A DNA stretch of 64,000 nucleotides from positions 19,353,585-19,417,584 of the forward strand of contig NC_092264.1 of assembly GCF_036320965.1 (NCBI RefSeq). The letters are read 5' to 3'. Positions within the stretch are counted from its first letter, which is position 1; the number at the start of each line of letters is the position of its first letter. The notes beneath the pieces are model-generated. The model did not search any database. It was given only the letters and a program-made list of their open reading frames with translations, and had not been told where the DNA came from. The translations under genes were made by a program, and so were the position numbers. The stretch is from Panulirus ornatus (Eukaryota; Arthropoda; Malacostraca; Decapoda; Palinuridae). Below, piece by piece: positions 24,690-35,612 of the stretch.

Positions 24690-26960
24690 TTTATAGCAGA
24701 TGGAACGGATACATAATGTAGAATGGAAAAGCAGATGGTACAAGTAGACTAAGTGACGTCGTTTACCAGTAGATGGTCCAAAAGATAGAATAAATGTCAT
24801 GCAGTGAGTGGTACATGTGGTGTCTTGCAGCGGGTGGTACATGTGGTGTCTTGCTGTGGGTGGTACATGTGGTGTCTTGCAGCGGGTGGTACATATGGTG
24901 TCTTGCTGTGGGTGGTACATGTGGTGTCTTGCAGCGGGTGGTACATGTGGTGTCTTGCTGTGGGTGGTACATGTGGTGTCTTGCAGGGGGTGGTACATGT
25001 GGTGTCTTGCTGTGGGTGGTACATGTGGTGTCTTGCAGGGGATGGTACATGTGGTGTCTTGCTGTGGGTGGTACATGTGGTGTCTTGCAGCGGGTGGTAC
25101 ATGTGGTGTCTTGCTGTGGGTGGTACATGTGGTGTCTTGCAGGGGGTGGTACATGTGATGTCTTGCAGAGGGTGGTACATGTGGTGTCTTGCTGTGGGTG
25201 GTACATGTGGTGTCTTGCAGGGGGTGGTACATGTGGTGTCTTGCAGAGGGTGGTACATGTGGTGTCTTGCTGTGGGTGGTACATGTGGTGTCTTGCTGTG
25301 GGTGGTACATGTGGTGTCTTGCAGAGGGTGGTACATGTGGTGTCTTGCAGCGGGTGGTACATGTGGTGTCTTGCTGTGGGTGGTACATGTGGTGTCTTGC
25401 TGTGGGTGGTACATGTGGTGTCTTGCAGCGGGTGGTACATGTGGTGTCTTGCTGTGGGTGGTACATGTGGTGTCTTGCTGTAGGTGTTACTAGTGGTGTC
25501 TTGCTGTGGGTGGTACATGTGGTGTCTTGCTGTGGGTGGTACATGTGGTGTCTTGCTGTGGGTGTTACTAGTGGTGTCTTGCTGTGGGTGGTACATGTGG
25601 TGTCTTGCAGCGGGTGGTACATGTGGTGTCTTGCTGTGGGTGTTACTAGTGGTGTCTTGCTGTGGGTGGTACATGTGGTGTCTTGCTGTGGGTGTTACTA
25701 GTGGTGTCTTGCAGGGGGTGGTACATGTGGTGTCTTGCAGCGGGTGGTACATGTGGTGTCTTGCTGTGGGTGTTACTAGTGGTGTCTTGCTGTGGGTGGT
25801 ACATGTGGTGTCTTGCAGCGGGTGGTACATGTGGTGTCTTGCTGTGGGTGTTACTAGTGGTGCCTTGCTGTGGGTGGTACATGTGGTGTCTTGCAGCGGG
25901 TGGTACAAGTGGTGTCTTGCTGTGGGTGTTACTAGTGGTGTCTTGCTGTGGGTGGTACATGTGGTGTCTTGCAGCGGGTGGTACAAGTGGTGTCTTGCTA
26001 TGGGTGTTACTATGGTGTCTTGCTGGGGTGGTACATGTGGTGGCTGCAGTGGGTGGTACAATGTGGTGTCTTGCTGTGGGGCGTACTAGTGTGTCCTGCT
26101 GTGGGTGGTGCATGTGTTCTTGCAGCGGGTGGTACAAGTGGTGTCCTTGCTGTGGTGTTACTAGTGGTTTCTTGCTGTGGGTGGTACAATGTGGTGTCTT
26201 GCAGTGGTGGTACAAGTGGTGACTTGCTGTAGGCGGTACTTAGTGGTTCTTGCTGTGGGGCGGTACAAGTGGTGTCTTGCCCAGGTGGGTGTTACTAGTG
26301 GTGTCTTGCAGTGGGATGGTACAAGTTGGTGTCTGCTGTGGGTGGTACAATTGGTGTCCTTGCTGTGGGCGTAACCATGTGGTGTCTTGCAGTAGGTGTA
26401 CAAGTGTGTATTGCAGTGTGTGGTACTAGTGGTATCTGCTGTGGGTGTACTATGGTGTCTTGCAAGTGGGTAGTAAAAGTATGTCTTGCAGTGTGTTGGT
26501 ACTACTGGTGTCTTGCTGTGTTGGTACTATGGGTGTACTTGCTGTGGTGGTACAAGTGGTGTCTTGCTGTGGTGTGTAACAGTTGTGTCCTTGCTGTGAG
26601 GTGGTAACTAGTGGTATCTTGCTGTGGGTGGTACTAGTGGTGTCTTGCAGTGGGTAGTACAAGTAGTGTCTTGCAGTGGGTGGTACTAGTGGTGTCTTGC
26701 TGTGGGTGGTACAAGTGGTGTCTTGCTGTGGGTGGTACAAGTGGTTGTCATGTGTGGGTTGGTACTAGAGGGTGTCTTGCTTGTGGATGGTAGCTAGTGT
26801 GTCTTGCTTGTGGGTGGTACCAGTGGCTAGAATTAATCTTTTACAGTAGATGCAACAAGACATGGAATAACAGCCTTCTGTGTTAGATGCTACATATAGG
26901 TAAAAATGACAGGCTTTTGCAGTAGATGGTACACAATGAATGTAGACGTTACTAGTAGCA
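24690..26960. repeat. 26-bp minisatellite, about 80 copies, decaying to the right
   Basis: The core array (24803-26000) repeats gtggtacatgtggtgtcttg plus cagcgg or ctgtgg, with a few gttactagtgg variants. From about 26000 to 26822 the copies accumulate indels, and isolated remnants (ttttgcagtagatggtac) reach about 26930; similar old copies (agcagatggtacaagtagac) sit on the left at 24690-24800. Period 26 leaves all frames open on both strands for long stretches. It ends less than 100 bp before the chloride channel exon at 27016. Units contain tgtcttgcag, a good match to a splice acceptor. Confidence 0.93.
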
Positions 26961-27015
26961 AGATTGACAGTGATTCATATAAGGAAATGTTTTCAACCCG
27001 ATTATTTCCCGTCAG

Positions 27016-27115
27016 ATGTATGGTCGGTACACCAAGGACCTGGGACGCTACGCCAGACAGGAGGCCAAGAAACTGAAGAAGGCTGAGAAAGTTACCCTGG
27101 ACTCCGGTACCTCAG
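27016..27115 (+). CDS. ClC-a: ClC-2 type chloride channel, exon encoding N-terminal cytoplasmic motif
   Basis: This exon encodes MYGRYTKDLGRYARQEAKKL and a short Lys/Glu-rich tail. MYGRYTKDLG is the hallmark of the cytoplasmic N-terminus of ClC-2 and arthropod ClC-a channels, which carry chloride across the plasma membrane (family knowledge). The acceptor is atttcccgtcag at 27015, the donor is tcag/gtacgt at 27116. The exon starts in phase 0 with codon ATG and ends in phase 1. In known family members this Met is internal, preceded by a segment like YEQTL, so the ATG is probably not the start codon; an upstream exon should exist but was not found in the window. Together with the three exons downstream it forms one + strand gene. 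Confidence 0.88.
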
Positions 27116-27437
27116 GTACGTGGTATATGATACACCTGACCAATGGGTGTGGTATATGGTACACCACCCGCCCACTGGATGTTGTGTGTGATACACCTGA
27201 CCTGGTTGTGGTATATGGTACACTCGACGACTGGTTGTGGTACATGGTGGTGTATGATACACCCGACCAGTGATTGTGGTACGTAGTGGTTTATGGTCCA
27301 CCCAACCAGTGGATATGGTACATAGTGGTGGTTACACCCAACCATTGTGTGTGGTACATGGTGGTAGGCATACCAAACAGCTGGGTGTGGTACATGGTGG
27401 TAGGTATACCCAACCACTGTGTGTGGTATATGGTGGT
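27116..27437 (+). repeat. Degenerate ~36-bp tandem repeat starting at the splice donor
   Basis: About nine units, each beginning ggtacatgg, ggtatatgg or ggtacgtag and continuing with tgatacacccgaccagtgg-like sequence. The first unit begins with the gtacgtgg of the real splice donor after the exon ending at 27115. Units vary from about 22 to 40 bp. The array ends where a Jockey LINE fragment begins. Confidence 0.8.
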
Positions 27438-27940
27438 AGCTTCCTGTCAGGCCGATCTATCTCCGTGGTTGTTGATGGATCAGCATATCCCCCTTTTTCC
27501 ATCAACAGCGGTGTCCCTCAAGGTTCTCTCCTGTCTCCTACGCTTCTCCTTTTTATCAACAATTTCTACTCTGCAAATAACTACATTCACTCACATGGCG
27601 ACAACTCAACACTGCATTCCTCCACATCCTTCAGTTCTGCTACTACTTCTCTCATTCGATCTGCCTCTCGTCTCGATACAGTCTCCTCAGACTTGGCCAG
27701 GATATGATGGGGTAGACGAAATCTGGTAAAGTTTAATGCCTCCGAGACCCAGTTTCTGCCCATCTCTCTATTGAAAATTCCTCAATTTTTTTCTCTCTAT
27801 TGATGCATCCATAATTCTACGTCTTACCACGATGAACATACTTGGTATTATTGTAACATTCACTCTGTCTTGGAAAGCCCACATTACGGAAATAGCTAAG
27901 TCTTTTCTCTTTCCGTTTCATAATTCTCTCTGTATTTCAA
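27438..27940 (+). pseudogene. Jockey-type LINE reverse-transcriptase fragment
   Basis: The frame at 27440-27707 reads SFLSGRSISVVVDGSAYPPF, then INSGVPQGSLLSPTL, then HSHGDNSTLH. GVPQGS is the strongly conserved block of LINE reverse transcriptases, and HGDN stands where YADD normally sits, so the catalytic box is mutated. Later text to about 27930 (VKFNASETQF-like, NILGIIVTFTLSWKAHI-like) continues the family with frameshifts. It is both 5' and 3' truncated. Confidence 0.75.
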
Positions 27941-28149
27941 TTAAGGCCCGGACTTGATGTGGACTTTTTTCCCTGACTGGAGCCTTTATATTAAAAAAAG
28001 TGTCAAAATTTCATTTCTTCTGAACAGTTTCTCATTTCATGCAAATGATTGATCCGTCCTTGTATAGAGTACTTCTCTTTTATCAAGGGTGGTTCTAGCT
28101 TTGCATCCTTACTTGACAGAGATGACAGACCGCGTTACGTATATGCAGT

Positions 28150-28980
28150 CCACAGTTTATTGATTATGAGTTTGAGAAGATATATTCTATTAGACCCAAG
28201 TTAACGTATCTTAGATCTTTCATTGATAAATCTCTTAAGTTGGCAAAGAAATCACTTTATAGAGTTAAACCAAAACCTCCCCTTGACACCAAGAACCTTT
28301 CAGTTCTTGGTGTCCTTTGATAATTATTTTACTTTACTTCCCATGTTGCTTGAATCCTTTAATGTGAATGTTGTCTTTAGCAACAACAATACTGTAAAGA
28401 ATATCTCAAACAGGAACTCACCAGAAAGCTCCACAGGATGCGTTTATAAAGTACCGTGTAAAAATTGTGATGTTTTATGTTGCGCAGACCAGTAAGCATT
28501 TTTCTGTTAGACTTTAGCAGCATAGATATAGTATAAGAACAGGACAAGAATCAAATACTTTGTTTAGTCTTATTAAAAATTATGATCATTGTATTGACCG
28601 GAGTAATGCTGTCTCAGTTATTAACTCTAACTCTTGTACCACGAGAAATATCATTGAATCTATCATTAAATACACAAAGAATTGTAACATTGATATTAGT
28701 AAAGGTCTTTACAAATTGGATAGCTATAGTGTTGATAGGAATTTAAACAGTTCCCTTTCTTGTCCACATGATGAATTTTTTATGCTTGTTGCCAGACTTG
28801 AACGCACCCGACCTCCATTCGGGTAATCAGTTGTTTACCAAATGGTGTCCGAGCTACGTCTCTAAGTTGTATATCAACTGACTGTTATATTTCTTTCTTG
28901 TATCTCCCCTAATGACATGATTATTACACCAAAGTGCACTTGGGAACTTATCGTGCTTCATTTCCCTGTGGTTGAAAAAG

Positions 28981-28985
<5 letters not shown>
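28150..28985 (+). pseudogene. Penelope-like element fragment with GIY-YIG endonuclease region
   Basis: Translation with frameshifts gives IRPKLTYLRSFIDKSLKLAK (about 28190), SFNVNVVFSNNNTVKN (about 28360), then GCVYKVPCKNCD (about 28437), followed in another frame by AQTSKHFSVRL and YSIRTGQESNTLFSLIKNY, DHCIDRSNAVSVINSNS and SLIKYTKNCNIDIS-like sequence. The GxYKxPC...C...GQT...R arrangement is the GIY-YIG endonuclease start of Penelope-like elements with its cysteine pair (family knowledge). The expected YVGQT is damaged (CADQ plus a stop). The 3' tail (28835-28980, with caaatggtgtccgagctacg and gcacttgggaacttatcg) runs into a (TA)n tract. Confidence 0.8.

Positions 28986-29072
<87 letters not shown>
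28983..29072. repeat. (TA)n microsatellite
   Basis: About 45 TA dinucleotides, flanked on both sides by Penelope-like tails in opposite orientation. Confidence 0.97.
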
Positions 29073-29074
<2 letters not shown>

Positions 29075-29076
<2 letters not shown>

Positions 29077-29340
29077 TTACTTCTGTTGTTTATGTTCATA
29101 AATGTATATTGGAAAGGATCGCAATTTTGCATGTGATCAAGATATTCCTTGAGTCCACGGGGAAAGTGAAACGCGATAAGTTCCCAAGTGCACTATCGTG
29201 TAATAATCACATCATCAGGGGAGACACAAGAGAGAAATATAAGTTAGTTGATATACATCTAAGAGACGAAGCTAGGACGCCATTTGGTAAACATGCACTT
29301 GGGGACTTATCGCGTTTCATTTTTCCCGTGGACTCAGCAA
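29075..29340 (-). mobile_element. Penelope-like 3' tails: one inverted, one direct
   Basis: Positions 29150-29290 are the reverse complement of the tail at 28835-28980 (for example cgataagttcccaagtgcac against gtgcacttgggaacttatcg). At 29291-29335 a third, direct partial tail (gcacttggggacttatcgcg, then ccgtggactcagcaag) follows and ends in poly(A). The three tails around (TA)n form an imperfect palindrome. Confidence 0.85.
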
Positions 29341-29341
29341 G

Positions 29342-29424
<83 letters not shown>
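29340..29424. repeat. Poly(A) followed by (TA)n
   Basis: About 32 A residues then about 25 TA dinucleotides, separating the Penelope tail from a SINE. Confidence 0.97.
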
Positions 29425-29426
<2 letters not shown>

Positions 29427-29650
29427 CCCTAGGGATAGGGGATTAAGAATACTTCCCACGTATTCCCTGCATGTCGTAGAAGGCGACTAAAAGGGGAGGG
29501 AGCAGGGGGCTGGAAATCCTCCCCTCTCGTTTTTTTTTTAATTTTCCAAAAGAAGGAACAGAGGGGGCCAGGTGAGGATATTCCAAAAAAGGCCCAGTCC
29601 TCTGTTCTTAACGCTACCTCGCTAACGCGGGAAATGGCGAATAGTTTAAA
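29425..29650 (+). mobile_element. SINE with tail shared with the RTE LINE
   Basis: About 225 bp: head atccctagggataggggatt, middle cctgcatgtcgtagaaggcg, a T run, aattttccaaaagaaggaac, and a tail cgctacctcgctaacgcggg followed by aaatggcgaatag and poly(A). I recognise it as a widespread decapod repeat. Its tail closely matches the RTE LINE 3' end (cgctacctcgcaaacgcggg at 31050 and 42668), the usual sign of a SINE that borrows a LINE's reverse transcriptase. A second, 5'-truncated copy lies at 34776. Confidence 0.75.
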
Positions 29651-31201
<1,551 letters not shown>

Positions 31202-31367
31202 GTTTGGGAATGTCTTGGGAGTAAAGTCAGGGGTTAGTGAGAGGACAAGAGCAAGGGAAGGAGTAGCAGTACTCCTGAAACAGGAGTTGTGGGAGTATGT
31301 GATAGAATGTAAGAAAGTAAATTCTTGATTACTATGGGTAAAACTGAAAGTTGATGGAGAGAGATGG

Positions 31368-32198
31368 GTGATTATTGGTGCATATGCACCTGGGCATGAG
31401 AAGAAAGATCATGAGAGGCAAGTGTTTTGGGAGCAGCTGAATGAGTGTGTTAGTGGTTTTGATGCACGCGACCGGGTTATAGTGATGGGTGATTTGAATG
31501 CAAAGGTGAGTAATGTGGCAGTTGAGGGAATAATTGGTATACATGGGGTGTTCAGTGTTGTAAATGGAAATGGTGAAGAGCTTGTAGATTTATGTGCTGA
31601 AAAAGGACTGGTGATTGGGAATACCTGGTTTAAAAAGCGAGATATACATAAGTATACGTATGTAAGTAGGAGAGATGGCCAGAGAGCGTTATTGGTTTAC
31701 GTGTTAATTGACAGGCGCGCGAAAGAGAGACTTTTGGATGTAAATGTGCTGAGAGGTGCAACTGGAGGATTGTCTGATCATTATCTTGTGGAGGCTAAGG
31801 TGAAGATTTGTATGGGTTTTCAGAAAAGAAGAGTGAATGTTGGGGTGAAGAGGGTGGTGAGAGTGAGTGAGCTTGGGAAGGAGACTTGTGTGAGGAAGTA
31901 CCAGGAGAGACTGAGTACAGAATGGAAAAAGGTGAGAACAATGGAAGTAAGGGGAGGGGGGGAGGAATGGGATGTATTTAGGGAAGCAGTGATGGATTGC
32001 GCAAAAGATGCTTGTGGCATGAGAAGCGTGGGAGGTGGGTTGATTAGAAAGGGTAGTGAGTGGTGGGATGAAGAGGTAAGATTATTAGTGAAAGAGAAGA
32101 GAGGGGCATTTGGACGATTTTTGCAGGAAAAAATGCAATTGAGTGGGAGATGTATAAAAGAAAGAGACAGGAGGTCAAGAGAAAGGTGCAAGAGGTGA
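31368..32198 (+). pseudogene. RTE endonuclease open stretch (copy B2, first part)
   Basis: Covers most of the apurinic-like endonuclease domain: AYAPG, MGDLNAKV and SDHYLV motifs are present, followed by the linker to the reverse transcriptase (GCSEWWDEEVRLLVKEKR-like). The frame is lost in a run of A residues near 32129-32135, shortly before the duplication junction. Other copies have a g-a difference here (gggaaaaaatgcaatt against gaaaaaatgcaatt), which explains the shift. Confidence 0.8.
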
Positions 32199-32617
32199 AA
32201 AAGAGGGCAAATGAGAGTTGGGGTGAGAGAGTATCATTAAATTTTAGGGAGAATAAAAAGATGTTCTGGAAGGAGGTAAATAAAGTGCGTAAGACAAGGG
32301 AGCAAATGGAAACTTCAGTGAAGGGCGCTAATGGGGAAGTGATAACAAGTAGTGGTGATGTGAGAAGGAGATGGAGTGAGTATTTTGAAGGTTTGTTGAA
32401 TGTGTTTGATGATAGAGTGGCAGATATAGAGTGTCTTGGTCGAGGTGGTGTGCAAAGTGAGAGGGTTGGGGAAAATGATTTGGTAAACAGAGAAGAGGTA
32501 GTAAAAGCTTTGCGGAAGATGAAAGCCAGCAAGCAGCAGGTTTGGATGGTATTGCAGTGGAATTTATTAAAAAAGGGGGGACTGTATTGTTGATTGGTTG
32601 GTAAGGTTATTTAATGT

Positions 32618-34024
32618 ATGTATGACTCATGCGCAAAAGATGCTTGTGGCATGAGAAGAGTGGGAGGTGGGTTGATTAGAAAGGGTAGTGAGTGGTGGGA
32701 TGAAGAAGTAAGAGTATTAATGAAAGAGAAGAGAGAGGCATTTGGACGATTTTTGCAGGGAAAAAATGCAATTGAGTGGGAGATGTATAAAAGAAAGAGA
32801 CAGGTCAAGAGAAAGGTGCAAGAGGTGAAAAAAAGGGCAAATGAGAGTTGGGGTGAGAGAGTATCATTAAATTTTAGGGAGAATAAAAAGATGTTCTGGA
32901 AGGAGGTAAATAAAGTGCATAAGACAAGGGAGCAAATGGGAACTTCGGTGAAGGGCGCAAGTGGGGAGGTGATAACAAGTAGTGGTGATGTGAGAAGGAG
33001 ATGGAGTGAGTATTTTGAAGGTTTGTTGAATGTGTTTGATGAGAGAGTGGCAGATATAGGGTGTTTTGGTCGAGGTGGTGTGCAAAGTGAGAGGGTTAGG
33101 GAAAATGATTTGGTAAACAGAGAAGAGGTAGTGAAAGCTTTGCGGAAGATGAAAGCCGGCAAGGCAGCAGATTTGGATGGTATTGCAGTGGAATTTATTA
33201 AAAAAGGGGGTGACTGTATTGTTGACTGGTTGGTAAGGTTATTTAATGTATGTATGACTCATGGTGAGGTGCCTGAGGATTGGCGGAATGCGTGCATAGT
33301 GCCATTGTACACAGGCAAAGGGGATAAGAGTGAGTGCTCAAATTACAGAGGTATAAGTTTGTTGAGTATTCCTGGTAAATTATATGGGAGGGTATTGATT
33401 GAGAGGGTGAAGGCATGTACAGAGCATCAGATTGGGGAAGAGCAGTGTGGTTTCAGAAGTGGTAGAGGATGTGTGGATCAGGTGTTTGCTTTGAAGAATG
33501 TATGTGAGAAATACTTAGAAAAGCAAATGGATTTGTATGTAGCATTTATGGATCTGGAGAAGGCATATGATAGAGGTGATAGAGATGCTCTGTGGAAGGT
33601 ATTAAGAATATATGGTGTGGGAGGAAAGTTGTTAGAAGCAGTGAAAAGTTTTTATCGAGGATGTAAGGCATGTGTACGTGTAGGAAGAGAGGAAAGTGAT
33701 TGGTTCTCAGTGAATGTAGGTTTGCGGCAGGGGTGTGTGATGTCTCCATGGTTGTTTAATTTGTTTATGGATGGGGTTGTTAGGGAGGTAAATGCAAGAG
33801 TTTTGGAAAGAGGGGCAAGTATGAAGTCTGTTGGGGATGAGAGAGCTTGGGAAGTGAGTCAGTTGTTGTTCGCTGATGATACAGCGCTGGTGGCTGATTC
33901 ATGTGAGAAACTGCAGAAGCTGGTGACTGAGTTTGGAAAAGTGTGTGGAAGAAGAAAGTTAAGAGTAAATGTGTATAAGAGCAAGGTTATTAGGTACAGT
34001 AGGGTTGAGGGTCAAGTCAATTAG
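32618..34024 (+). pseudogene. RTE reverse-transcriptase open frame, ends at premature TAG (copy B2)
   Basis: About 468 codons covering the linker and reverse transcriptase fingers and palm: KAADLDGIAVEFIKKGG, VPEDWRNACIVPLY, GISLLSIPGKLYGRVL, FRSGRGCVDQ, YVAFMDLEKAYDRGDRD (V to G against the other copies), GLRQGCVMSPWLFN, FADDTALVADS, then NVYKSKVIRYSR (N to Y). It ends where tggg of other copies is tag. The stop lies in a patch with three G-to-A differences within seven bases (about 34020-34026). Confidence 0.85.
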
Positions 34025-34706
34025 AAGGTGAGTTTGAATGGAGAAAAACTGGAGGAAGTGAAGTGTTTTAGATATCTGGGAGTGGATCTGGCAGCGGATG
34101 GAACCATGGAAGCGGAAGTGGATCATAGGGTGGGGGAGGGGGCGAAAATCCTGGGGGCCTTGAAGAATGTGTGGAAGTCGAGAACATTATCTCGGAAAGC
34201 AAAAATGGGTATGTTTGAAGGAATAGTGGTTCCAACAATGTTGTATGGTTGCGAGGCGTGGGCTATGGATAGAGTTGTGCGCAGGAGGATGGATGTGCTG
34301 GAAATGAGATGTTTGAGGACAATGTGTGGTGTGAGGTGGTTTGATCGAGTAAGTAACGTAAGGGTAAGAGAGATGTGTGGAAATAAAAAGAGCGTGGTTG
34401 AGAGAGCAGAAGAGGGTGTTTTGAAATGGTTTGGGCACATGGAGAGAATGAGTGAGGAAAGATTGACCAAGAGGATATATGTGTCGGAGGTGGAGGGAAC
34501 GAGGAGAAGAGGGAGACCAAATTGGAGGTGGAAAGATGGAGTGAAAAGGATTTTGTGTGATCGGGGCCTGAACATGCAGGAGGGTGAAAGGAGGGCAAGG
34601 AATAGAGTGAATTGGAGCGATGTGGTATACAGGGGTTGACGTGCTGTCAGTGGATTGAATCAAGGCATGTGAAGCGTCCGGGGTAAACCATGGAAAGCTG
34701 TGTAGG

Positions 34707-34707
<1 letters not shown>

Positions 34708-34775
<68 letters not shown>
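34708..34775. repeat. (TA)n microsatellite
   Basis: About 33 TA dinucleotides that interrupt the 3' UTR of RTE copy B2. Confidence 0.96.
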
Positions 34776-34778
<3 letters not shown>

Positions 34779-34888
34779 ATTTTCCAAAAGAAGGAACAGA
34801 GAAGAGGGCCAGGTGAGGATATTCCCTCAAAGGCCCAGTCTTCTGTTCTTAACGCTACCTCGCTATCGCGGGAAATAGCGAATAGTAT
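34776..34888 (+). mobile_element. SINE, 5'-truncated second copy
   Basis: Matches 29535-29650: aattttccaaaagaaggaac, gccaggtgaggatattccct, cgctacctcgctatcgcggg, gcgaatag and poly(A). Confidence 0.8.
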
Positions 34889-35001
<113 letters not shown>

Positions 35002-35612
35002 GGACATACATATATATACATGTACCTAATTCATACTGACTGCCCTTATTCATTCCCGTCGCCATCCCGCCACACATGAAATGACAACCCCCTCCCCCCG
35101 CATGTGCGCGAGGTAGCGTTAGGAAAAGACAACAAAGGCCACATTCGTTCACACTCAGTCTCTAGCTGTCATGTATAATTCACCGAAACCACAGCTCCCT
35201 TTCCACATCCAGGCCCTACAAAACTTTCCATGGTTTACCCCAGACGCTTCACATCCCCTGGTTCAATCCATTGACAGCACGTCGATCCCCGTATACCACA
35301 CTGTTCCAGTTAACTCTATTACTTGCTTGCCTTTCACCCTCCTGCATGTTCAGGCCCCGATCACTCAAAATCTTTTTCACTCCATCTTTCCACCTCCAAT
35401 TTGGTCTCCCACTTCTCGTTCCCTCCACCTCTGACACATATATCCTCTTTGACAATCTTTCCTCACTAATTCTCTCCATGTGCCCAAACCATTTCAACAC
35501 ACCCTCTTCTGCTCTCTCAACCACACTCTTTTTATTACCACACATCTCTCTTACCCATTCATTACTTACTCGATGAAACCACCTCACACCACATATTGTC
35601 CTCAGTATTACA
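35002..35612 (-). pseudogene. RTE LINE 3' fragment, antisense
   Basis: The minus strand reads ICGVRWFHRVSNEWVREMCG, then [19 protein letters not shown] and [20 protein letters not shown], followed by the 3' UTR with ctacctcgc at about 35105-35115. It is 5'-truncated at about 35610 next to a tatcatatattacatcatat repeat. It is somewhat diverged from the young + strand copies. Confidence 0.85.

Noticed and set aside
24657..26222. Multiple overlapping frames of 170-432 codons on both strands (TTCTTHSKTPHV-like and GVLLWVVHVV-like)
   Set aside because: By-products of the 26-bp minisatellite.
27016..27273. ATG at 27016 as the chloride channel start codon
   Set aside because: It follows an acceptor-like tttcccgtcag exactly and the corresponding Met is internal in the family; an upstream exon is more likely.
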